DNA from: Rhodobacter ferrooxidans
GTDB lineage: Bacteria > Pseudomonadota > Alphaproteobacteria > Rhodobacterales > Rhodobacteraceae
Assembly: GCF_000176015.1 (NCBI RefSeq)
Contig: NZ_ACYY01000027.1
Location: 1 to 45,011 of the forward strand
Direction of reading: 5' to 3'
DNA length: 45,011 nt
Under the pieces are notes generated by a model. That model was given only the letters and a program-made list of their open reading frames with translations. It ran no database searches and was not told the DNA's origin. Both the position numbers and the translations under genes were made by a program. Positions within the stretch are counted from its first letter, which is position 1; every line of letters begins with the position of its first letter. Of this stretch, positions 25,766 to 32,372 are shown piece by piece.

Positions 25766-25998
25766 ACCGGCCGCAGACGCCGGAGGGTTGGCAGATCTGG
25801 GATCTGGTCGGCCGCCTTGGTGGCCAGCTGCGGATTCTGCCGGGGGCGGTGATCGGCTGGGACATGGGGGCGGCATTGGCGCTGGCAGGGGCGCTGGGCA
25901 TCGACCCGCTGGTCACCGCCGAACTGCTGCCCGCGATCGAGGCGGTGATGGTGCGCAAGCTGAACGAGCATCTGGCAGAAGCGCAGGACTATATCTGA
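25666..25998 (+). CDS. T-like extension of tail chaperone, made by -1 frameshift
   Basis: This frame has no start of its own and continues the chaperone after the A AAA AAC slip. It reads KKRLTALADWSFGGGGRYCE, then CAGPCPDCPARLNRPQTP, EGWQIWDLVGRLGGQLRILP and a helical end in VMVRKLNEHLAEAQDYI. The shifted product from 25328 would be 223 aa. The four Cys in YCEACAGPCPDC suggest a zinc knuckle. In lambda the GT fusion recruits tube subunits to the tape measure. Evidence is the open conserved frame, the heptamer and the gene order. Confidence 0.8.
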   Translation, partial: KKRLTALADWSFGGGGRYCEACAGPCPDCPARLNRPQTPEGWQIWDLVGRLGGQLRILPGAVIGWDMGAALALAGALGIDPLVTAELLPAIEAVMVRKLNEHLAEAQDYI

Positions 25999-26002
25999 CG
26001 CT

Positions 26003-26293
26003 TCAGCCCGCCAGCATGCGCTGGACGATCTGCGGATCCCTGGCGATCAGCGCCAGCAGCACCCGGGCAGGTCCGTCCGGGCTGCGGCGGCGCTGCTCCC
26101 AGTTCAGCAGTGTGCCTTTCTTGACGCCGATGCTGCGGGCAAAGTCGGCCTGCGACAGGCCGGTGCAGGCCCGGATCGCCTGCACGTCGGGTTCCGGCAG
26201 CTCGATCAGATGGACATTGCCCATGGCTACGCCGCTGGCGTGCGACAGTGCCTCCTTCAGACCCAGTTCGATGCTCTTGAACGCGTCGCTCAT
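26003..26293 (-). CDS. HTH-domain antitoxin-like regulator
   Basis: A 96-aa protein. Residues about 35-90 form an Xre-type helix-turn-helix: VQAIRACTGLSQADFARSIG, VKKGTLLNWEQRRRSPDGPA. The N-terminal helix (FKSIELGLKEALSHASG) is typical of the NadS/HigA-type antitoxins paired with RelE-like toxins. GGAGG is 5 bases before the ATG. It overlaps a 49-codon frame upstream by 4 bases (ATGA), so it may be co-translated with that. No RelE-like toxin is recognisable, so it may be an orphan or may control the neighbouring vapBC pair. Confidence 0.75.
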   Translation of the reverse strand: MSDAFKSIELGLKEALSHASGVAMGNVHLIELPEPDVQAIRACTGLSQADFARSIGVKKGTLLNWEQRRRSPDGPARVLLALIARDPQIVQRMLAG

Positions 26294-26439
26294 CTCGTCC
26301 TCCTGTCGCTTGCCGACAGCCATTCGCCCAATGATCTGACGGCCTCGGTCTCGGAGACCGTCAGGTTTGCATTCGCAGTCATGTCCGCAAGGCCGGGATC
26401 GCGCAAGCCGAACGCCCACCTCGCAGCCGTCTTCACCAT
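26290..26439 (-). CDS. Possible small protein between vapC and HTH gene
   Basis: A 49-codon frame, MVKTAARWAFGLRDPGLADM onward, whose TGA overlaps the HTH gene start (ATGA). No family is recognised and the ribosome site is poor; an ATG at residue 20 is an alternative. It could be the remnant of a toxin once paired with the HTH antitoxin. Support is only the overlap. Confidence 0.3.
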   Translation of the reverse strand: MVKTAARWAFGLRDPGLADMTANANLTVSETEAVRSLGEWLSASDRRTR

Positions 26440-26462
26440 CGCCGCCGCAGACGACCCAACCC

Positions 26463-26846
26463 TCACCCGCTGACCTTCGCCACGACGGTCACGCCCTGCA
26501 GCCCGGCAAAATGCTGATCGCAAGTCAGCAGCATCGCTCCATGCGCGCGGGCGGTGGCGTAGATGATGGCATCGGCGGTGGCGAGCTTGTGGGCGCGGCA
26601 GGCTTCGGCGGCGGCAAGGGCGGTTTCGGTATCGAGGGGGATGACTTCGCAGACCTGGGTGAAGGCGATGACCTGATCGGCCTTGTCCTCGCCCACCTCG
26701 CGGGTCAGCCATTTCGCGAGCTCGAGCTGCACCATGGTGGGGACCAGCCAGTCGGCCTGCTCGGGCAGATGCGGCGCCACGGCGAGGCCGGTGGCGGAAC
26801 CGGTCAGCCATTCGATCCAGGCCGAGGTGTCAACAAGGACCCTCAG
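26463..26846 (-). CDS. vapC: PIN-domain ribonuclease toxin (VapC-like)
   Basis: A 127-aa PIN protein: RVLVDTSAWIEWL at the N-terminus (first metal-binding Asp), VQLELAKW with the conserved Glu, KLATADAIIYATA with the central Asp, and LLTCDQHFAGL with the last Asp, so the four acidic residues are intact. VapC toxins cut tRNA or rRNA. No ATG, GTG or TTG exists in frame before the first Asp. The best start is a CTG at 26846 that overlaps the vapB stop (CTGA), giving MRVLVDTSAWIEWL. Starting at the first canonical codon, GTG 26780, would delete the catalytic N-terminus. It is paired with the AbrB-type antitoxin just upstream. Confidence 0.82.
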   Translation of the reverse strand: MRVLVDTSAWIEWLTGSATGLAVAPHLPEQADWLVPTMVQLELAKWLTREVGEDKADQVIAFTQVCEVIPLDTETALAAAEACRAHKLATADAIIYATARAHGAMLLTCDQHFAGLQGVTVVAKVSG

Positions 26847-27055
26847 AACCGGTCCGCCCGGTCACGGTAATCGGAGGGTGCGGCACCACGCGCCAGACCC
26901 TGCAAGGCCTCGCGCTTGGGGACCGGCACCAGCAGCACACCGGTGCCCTTGGGAATGAAGGCAAAGGTCAGCCCGGCCTCCCAGGACTGCGCCCGCCGGA
27001 TCGCCTTGGGGATCGAGATCTGGAACTTCGAGGACAGGATCGCGGTCTCGGACAT
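26843..27055 (-). CDS. vapB: AbrB/SpoVT-type antitoxin (VapB-like)
   Basis: A 70-aa protein with a swapped-hairpin AbrB domain (ETAILSSKFQISIPKAIRRA, AGLTFAFIPKGTGVLLVPVP) and a C-terminal tail (ALQGLARGAAPSDYRDRADR) of the kind that wraps the PIN toxin. It neutralises VapC and represses its own promoter, by family knowledge. ATG 27055 has GGTGG 7 bases upstream; ATG 27061 is an alternative adding two residues. The operon faces left, opposite to the tail genes. Confidence 0.85.
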   Translation of the reverse strand: MSETAILSSKFQISIPKAIRRAQSWEAGLTFAFIPKGTGVLLVPVPKREALQGLARGAAPSDYRDRADRF

Positions 27056-27125
27056 GCTCATACCACCTTTTGATCGATCAGACGAACGTAAGACAGATGA
27101 CCCGCCGTTGCAAGGAGCCTGACCC

Positions 27126-29660
27126 ATGACAGAGAAACGCGTCTCGGTCCGCCTGGTGGCGGTCGGCGGCCGCCAGGTGCGCGCCGAACTGGAAGGCGTA
27201 GGGCAAGCGGGCGCGCGCGGCTTTGGCCGGTTGTCCACCGAGATGGAGCTGGCCAATGCACGGCTGGGCAGCTTTGCCCGCAAGGCCGGGATTGCGCTGG
27301 CGGCGGTGACGGTGGCGGCGGCCGCGGCGGGTGTGGCGATGATCCGCTCAGGCATCGAGACCATCAGCGCCCAGGTCGACATGGCGGCCTCGCTCCGGAC
27401 CACGGTCGAGAGCTTGCAGGTTCTGACCTGGGCCGGGGAACTGGCGGGGGTGTCGCTGGGCGAGATCGAACAGGCGACAAAGAAGCTGACCACCCGGCTT
27501 TCGGAGGCGGCGGCGGGGTCGGGCACGGCCGTGGGGGCACTGGAGCGGCTGCAGCTGAGTGCCACCGCATTGCAAGCCTTGCCGCTCGATCAGCGCATCG
27601 TGGCGATCCAGGAGGCGCTGACCCGGTTGGTGCCCGAGGCCGAACGCGCCGCGGTGGCCTCCGATCTTTTCGGCGACAAGGCGGCGCTGGCGTTTCTGCG
27701 CATTGACCCCGCCACCTTGCGCGAGGCTGCCAAGGACGTGCGGGACTTCGGGGTGGCTGTGAGTGCTACGGATGCCGCGCAGATCGAACGCAGCGGCGAT
27801 GCCATCGCCCGGCTCAGCCTGATCTGGCTTGGCCTGACCAACCGGCTGACCGCCGCCGTGGCCCCGGCACTCGAGACCGTCGCCAATGCGCTGGCCGCCA
27901 TGGCGCGCGGCACCGGTCCCTTGGGGGCTGCGATCAACGCCCTCTTCGCCAACATCGGGCGGCTGACCACCTATGCCGCAACCTTTGCTACCCTGCTGGC
28001 CGGGCGCTGGGTGGCGGGTCTGGCGGCGGCGGCGCTGTCGGTCAGTGGCCTTGCCACCGCCCTGGTCATCCTGCGCGGTGCGCTGATCCGCACCGGCATC
28101 GGCGCGCTGATCGTCGGTGCCGGTGAGCTGGTCTACCAGTTTGGCCGCCTCGCCGCCGGGGCAGGCGGCTTTGGCGCAGCGATGGCACTCCTGGGCGATC
28201 TCGCCACGCAGGTCTGGAACCGCATCGGGCTCGGGGCGTCGGCCGCTGCCGCCAGCGCCTTCGCGGCCTTCGCCGGGATCCAGGCGGCGGTCGCCACGGC
28301 GATGCAGGGCGCCATCGCGGCGGTGGTCGGTTTTGCCAACACCGCCGTCAACAGCTTCGAGGGCGCGTTCGAGGCGATCAAGGCGGTCTGGGGGCTGTTG
28401 CCCGCCGCGATCGGCGATCTGGCGTTCCAGGCGGCCAACAGCCTGATCGACGGCGTTGAGAGCATGCTCAATGGCGTGGTGGCGCGGATCAACGGCTTCA
28501 TCGCCGGGGTCAATTCCGGGCTGGAAGCGCTGGGCTCGGAACGCCGCATCACCCTTCTGGGCGATCTTGATCTCGGCGAGATCGAGAACCGCTTTGCCGG
28601 GGCCGCGAGCCAGGCCGCCACCGCCGCCCAGGATGCCTTTGCCGCGGCCTTCGCCGACAACCCCTTGGCAATACCCGATCTCGGCCTCACCGCCAGCGCA
28701 ACCGAGGCGGAAGCCGCGGCCGAAGGCTGGCGCCGCGCGGCTGCCACACTGTCGGAGGGCGCGCGCCAGCCGCTGCCCGCCCTTGCCGCCCTGAAGGCCG
28801 CGATGACCGCCAGCGGTGCCGGGGCCGGAGCAGCCCTCGACGGCGCCAGTGCCGCGGCGGCGCGGTTTGACGCAGCCCTCGGCGAGGACGGCAGCAGCGG
28901 TCCGGCGGCGGCGCTGGACGAGACCGCCGCCGCCGCGGGCCGGGCCGGAGGCGCGCTGCAATCGGCCGCCAGCGGTGCCGGGGCGGCCTGGGACGCAGCC
29001 AAGGCCGCGATCGAACGCACCAAAGAGGTGGCGCGCGGGCTCAGTGAAGACATCACCGGGCCGCTGAAGGAGGCGCTGAAGTCGGGCGAGCTCAGCTGGC
29101 AGACTTTCGCTTCGGCGATCTCCGGCATTGCCCGCAATCTGGCCAACCGGCTGATTGATCAGGCCTTCAAGCCGATCGAGGACGCGCTGTTCCGCGCTTT
29201 CTCCGGCGGCGGCGCCGGGGGCGGCGGCGGCATCTTCGGCTGGCTGACCGGGGCGATTGGTCGGCTGTTCGGCGGCGGCTTTGCCAAGGGCGGGGTGTTC
29301 GGGACCGGCGGCGCGCTGACCGCCTTCGCCCAAGGCGGCACATTCGGGGGCGGCACATTCGGAGGCGGCGGCACGTTTGGCGGTGGCGGCAGCATTGTCA
29401 CCCGCCCGACGGTGTTTCCCTTTGCCCGCGGCATCGGGCTGATGGGCGAGGCCGGTCCCGAAGCCATCCTGCCGCTGCGCCGTGGCGCCGGGGGCCGTCT
29501 CGGGGTCGAGACCAGCGGCGCCGCCGCCGCCCCGGCCCCGGCCACCCACATCATCAATGTGCTCGACCCCTCGATCGTCGGCGATTATCTCGCCACCCCC
29601 GCGGGTGAGCGGCTGATCGTCAACGTGATCCGGCGCAACCGGGGAGGCCTCAATGTCTGA
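27126..29660 (+). CDS. Tail length tape measure protein
   Basis: An 844-aa protein at the lambda H position. It is Ala-rich and helical, with hydrophobic stretches (AGIALAAVTVAAAAAGVAMI near residue 50; others near 295-345). The C-terminus has a Gly-rich repeat zone (TFGGGTFGGGGTFGGGGS) followed by the conserved GLMGEAGPEAILPLRRG and GRLGVE. It sets tail length and enters the host envelope during DNA injection. At about 840 aa it predicts a medium-length siphophage tail (roughly 120 nm by the lambda rule of about 0.15 nm per residue). AAGGAG lies 9 bases before the ATG. It overlaps the next gene by 8 bases. Confidence 0.93.
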   Translation: MTEKRVSVRLVAVGGRQVRAELEGVGQAGARGFGRLSTEMELANARLGSFARKAGIALAAVTVAAAAAGVAMIRSGIETISAQVDMAASLRTTVESLQVLTWAGELAGVSLGEIEQATKKLTTRLSEAAAGSGTAVGALERLQLSATALQALPLDQRIVAIQEALTRLVPEAERAAVASDLFGDKAALAFLRIDPATLREAAKDVRDFGVAVSATDAAQIERSGDAIARLSLIWLGLTNRLTAAVAPALETVANALAAMARGTGPLGAAINALFANIGRLTTYAATFATLLAGRWVAGLAAAALSVSGLATALVILRGALIRTGIGALIVGAGELVYQFGRLAAGAGGFGAAMALLGDLATQVWNRIGLGASAAAASAFAAFAGIQAAVATAMQGAIAAVVGFANTAVNSFEGAFEAIKAVWGLLPAAIGDLAFQAANSLIDGVESMLNGVVARINGFIAGVNSGLEALGSERRITLLGDLDLGEIENRFAGAASQAATAAQDAFAAAFADNPLAIPDLGLTASATEAEAAAEGWRRAAATLSEGARQPLPALAALKAAMTASGAGAGAALDGASAAAARFDAALGEDGSSGPAAALDETAAAAGRAGGALQSAASGAGAAWDAAKAAIERTKEVARGLSEDITGPLKEALKSGELSWQTFASAISGIARNLANRLIDQAFKPIEDALFRAFSGGGAGGGGGIFGWLTGAIGRLFGGGFAKGGVFGTGGALTAFAQGGTFGGGTFGGGGTFGGGGSIVTRPTVFPFARGIGLMGEAGPEAILPLRRGAGGRLGVETSGAAAAPAPATHIINVLDPSIVGDYLATPAGERLIVNVIRRNRGGLNV

Positions 29661-30798
29661 CCCCGACCTGCCGCTCTGGCCCTTCCCTGTGCGCCAGCCG
29701 GTCAGCGAGGTGCTGGAATGGCAAACCGATGTGCTGGCCTGCGCTGCCGCCGAACAGCGGCTTGCCCTGCGCGCGGCCCCGCGCGAGAGCCTGACCTACA
29801 CGCATCTGCTGGATGCAGGCGGCCTTGCCCGCGCCGCAGCCCTCGCCCGCGCCGGGTATCTTGGCGACGGACTGCTGCCGCTCTGGCACCAGGCCGGGCG
29901 GGCCGCGACCGATCTTGCCGCCGATGACAGCGTGATCTTCCTCGACACTGCCGCCGCCGATTACCGCGCACCGGGGGAGGCCATCGTCGCCCTCGATGGC
30001 GGCGAGGCGTTGCGGGTTGCGGTGGCGGCGGTGTGGCCCGACCGACTGGAACTCTCATCACCGGTCGGCGCCGCGCTGACCCGGCCGCTGGTTGCCCCGG
30101 CGCGCCGGGCCTTCCTGACTGCCCCGGTCAGCATCGAGCGCCGCCGCCAGAGCCTCGGCAGCGTCACCGCGAGTTTCGCGCTGCGGGATGGCGCTGATCT
30201 CGGCACCAGCGCCGATCCGGCCGCCACCAGCCACCTTGGCCTAGCGGTGCTGACCGATCCGGCAGTGCTGCGCCAGCCGCTGGCCGCCAGCCTGGCCCAA
30301 AGCCTCGAGATCATCGACAACGGCTTCGGCCCGCTGGTGGCCGAGCCGCTGTTGAACTATCCGCAGGAGCGCTGCAGCCTGACCCTGATCGACCGCGGCC
30401 GCAGCGCCATCTGGTCGCGGCGGCGCTGGCTGCACCGGCTGCGCGGTCGCCAGGGTGCCTTCTGGCTGCCAAGCTGGGGCCGGGAGCTGAGACTGCAGGC
30501 GGCAGTCCCGGCCAACGCCACATCGATGATCGTGGCGCCGCTGGAGGATCTCACCCTCTGGCCCGGCCGTCAGGTGATGTTCGAACGGACCAGCGGCCCG
30601 ATCTGCCGTGCCATCACCGCCGCCAGCTACCACGCACTGGGCGCCCGCCTGAGCATTGCCGCCCCGGGCATCACGATTGCCGCCGCCACGCCGGTGCATC
30701 TTCTGACCCGGATGCGGCTTGATACCGACCGGATCGAGTTCGAGCACTTTGCCAGCCGGACCGAGTTCAGTCTGGCCCTGATCTCTGTGCCCGCATGA
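29653..30798 (+). CDS. Distal tail protein
   Basis: A 381-aa protein between tape measure and BR0599-type genes, the place of lambda M/L. It begins DPDLPLWPFPVRQPVSEVLE and is beta-rich. Its internal region (LIDRGRSAIWSRRRWLHRLR, GRQGAFWLPSWGRELRLQAA) is shared with tail-tip proteins of alphaproteobacterial phages and GTA-like elements. It probably joins the tube to the hub. I cannot give a named family with confidence. It overlaps the next gene by 4 bases. Confidence 0.7.
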   Translation: MSDPDLPLWPFPVRQPVSEVLEWQTDVLACAAAEQRLALRAAPRESLTYTHLLDAGGLARAAALARAGYLGDGLLPLWHQAGRAATDLAADDSVIFLDTAAADYRAPGEAIVALDGGEALRVAVAAVWPDRLELSSPVGAALTRPLVAPARRAFLTAPVSIERRRQSLGSVTASFALRDGADLGTSADPAATSHLGLAVLTDPAVLRQPLAASLAQSLEIIDNGFGPLVAEPLLNYPQERCSLTLIDRGRSAIWSRRRWLHRLRGRQGAFWLPSWGRELRLQAAVPANATSMIVAPLEDLTLWPGRQVMFERTSGPICRAITAASYHALGARLSIAAPGITIAAATPVHLLTRMRLDTDRIEFEHFASRTEFSLALISVPA

Positions 30799-31655
30799 GT
30801 TACGATCTGGCCGAGACCTCCACCGCCGAGGGCCGCCCGTATTTCCTCTACCTCTTTGCCGAAGGCGAGCGGCTCTGGCGCTTCACCAGCCGGGCGGCCG
30901 ACTGGCTCTCCCCCGCGGCAGCGTTTCCGGCGGAGGGGGTGGATCTGAACTGGGCCGCCGCGGCGATCTCGCATGGCGCCATCGTCCAGAGCAGCGATCC
31001 GCGCCGGGTCGATCTTTCCGTCACCTTGCCGCTGTCCGACCCCTTCGCCCGGCGCTATCTCGGCCCGCGCAGTGGCCCGGTCACCAGCCTGACGATATTT
31101 CGTGGGCATGAACAGCTGCCCGCCGAGGTGGTGGCGCATTGGAAGGGCCGGGTGGTCTCGGCCCGCACCGAAGGCCCGCGCATCACCCTGCGCTGCGAAT
31201 CGCTCTTCACCGCGATGCGCCGGGCGGGTGTGCGGGCCAAATACCAGCGGCTTTGCCGCCACCCGCTCTATTCCCGCGGCTGCCGCCTCGACATCGAGAC
31301 CTACTTCGTCGGTGGCAACGCCAGCGCCCGGGCGGGCAACCAGATCACCGTGGCCGAGGCCGCCCTGCTGCCCGATGGCTGGTTCCGCGGCGGCGTGCTG
31401 CGCCATGCCGGGGCCTTCGGCTTCATCATCGGTCATAGCGGCGCCAGCCTGACGCTGGCGGGCCGGATGCCGGAACTGGAGGCGGCGATCGATGCGGCGA
31501 TCGCGGCACCCGACACTCTGGCGCTGATCGAGATGGCGCCGGGCTGCGATCTGCGCAGCTCCACCTGCAAGGCCAAGTTCGGCAATCTGCTGAACTTCGG
31601 CGGCTTCCCCGACATCCCCGGCCGCAACCCGTTCGGCGGCACCAGCATCGTCTGA
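30795..31655 (+). CDS. BR0599/DUF2163-type tail hub protein, probable Fe-S binder
   Basis: A 286-aa protein. The N-terminal part fits DUF2163 (FTSRAADWLSPAAAFPAEGV, VDLSVTLPLSDPFARRYLG). The C-terminal part fits Phage_BR0599 with the family endings NLLNFGGFPDIPGRNPFGG. Four conserved Cys are visible in LCRHPLYSRGC and GCDLRSSTC, as in lambda gpL, which carries an iron-sulfur cluster; the same is therefore inferred here. It forms part of the baseplate hub at the tail tip. It overlaps the preceding gene by 4 bases. Confidence 0.85.
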   Translation: MSYDLAETSTAEGRPYFLYLFAEGERLWRFTSRAADWLSPAAAFPAEGVDLNWAAAAISHGAIVQSSDPRRVDLSVTLPLSDPFARRYLGPRSGPVTSLTIFRGHEQLPAEVVAHWKGRVVSARTEGPRITLRCESLFTAMRRAGVRAKYQRLCRHPLYSRGCRLDIETYFVGGNASARAGNQITVAEAALLPDGWFRGGVLRHAGAFGFIIGHSGASLTLAGRMPELEAAIDAAIAAPDTLALIEMAPGCDLRSSTCKAKFGNLLNFGGFPDIPGRNPFGGTSIV

Positions 31656-31666
31656 CGGGCATCACG

Positions 31667-31745
31667 CAAGGCCCACTCGCAAGGCCCACCCTCAGGCCTT
31701 CCCAAAAGCCCTCCCTCGGGGCCAACCCCAAGGCCCTCCCTCAAG
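31667..31745 (+). repeat. Degenerate CAAGGCCC-type tandem repeat in tail operon
   Basis: About six imperfect units of 12-14 bases built on AAGGCCC (for example CAAGGCCCACTCG, CAAGGCCCACCCT, CAGGCCTTCCCA, AAGGCCCTCCCT) fill the 100-base gap between two tail genes that elsewhere are tightly overlapped. It ends close to the ribosome site of the next gene. Confidence 0.65.
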
Positions 31746-31755
31746 GACATCCGCC

Positions 31756-32004
31756 ATGGTCTGGAATTTCCTGATCCAGATCGTCGTCAGCCTGGCGCTG
31801 ACCGCGATCTCCTATGCGCTCTCGCCGCATCCGAAGTCCGAGACCCCCAAGGCCGCCGGGCTCGACGAGTTCGACCTGCCCACCGCCGAGGAAGGCCGCC
31901 CGATCCCGGTGGTGTTCGGCACCGTGCTGCTGCGCGGCCCCAATGTGGTCTGGGCCGGGGATCTCAGGGTCGACCCGATCCGCAAGAAAGGCGGCAAGAA
32001 GTGA
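31756..32004 (+). CDS. Small tail assembly protein
   Basis: An 82-aa protein with an N-terminal hydrophobic helix (FLIQIVVSLALTAISYAL) and the conserved block LPTAEEGRPIPVVFGTVLLR, then GPNVVWAGDLRVDPIRKK. The same block is found at the start of larger tail-tip proteins, so it may be a separated N-terminal domain. It precedes the J-like gene and is probably needed for tip assembly. Confidence 0.7.
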   Translation: MVWNFLIQIVVSLALTAISYALSPHPKSETPKAAGLDEFDLPTAEEGRPIPVVFGTVLLRGPNVVWAGDLRVDPIRKKGGKK

Positions 32005-32372
32005 CTGAATCCAATGAAGCCGCAGCAGCGCCCTCCGCCGAACCCGCCGCAAATCTGCCCACCCAAACCGGGGCGCCGATGGCCGACCAATCCGGCGCGG
32101 CCCCGATTGCCAAACCCGCAGCGTCCTTGCCCGTCCAACCGGTCGAACTTCTGTCGGCACCCCTGCCAGAGCCCCTGATCGTCACCCTGCAGGATCTGCG
32201 CGCGGCCCGGCTCTGTTTTCAGGGCGCCCGGCCGTGGTTCCGCCGCCAGGGGCTGGACTGGCAGCAATTCCAGATCCACGGCATTGACGCCGAGATTCTC
32301 GCAGCCTCCGGTGATGCGCTGGCACTGCGGGTGATCGAAGCCGCCCGCAACCGGGTCGGCCGCGATGGGTAG
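32001..32372 (+). CDS. Tail-region protein with helical C-terminal domain
   Basis: A 123-aa protein. The first 50 residues are Ala/Pro-rich and disordered. Residues about 58-120 (LIVTLQDLRAARLCFQGARP, WFRRQGLDWQQFQIHGIDAE) form a compact helical domain seen next to J-like genes in related phages. Function unknown; its place suggests a role in hub assembly. It overlaps the genes on both sides by a few bases. Confidence 0.6.
   Translation: MTESNEAAAAPSAEPAANLPTQTGAPMADQSGAAPIAKPAASLPVQPVELLSAPLPEPLIVTLQDLRAARLCFQGARPWFRRQGLDWQQFQIHGIDAEILAASGDALALRVIEAARNRVGRDG

Noticed and set aside
27348-29549. A 733-codon open frame on the minus strand opposite the tape measure gene
   Set aside because: Low-complexity Gly/Arg/Gln composition without family features; an artefact of high GC on the complementary strand.
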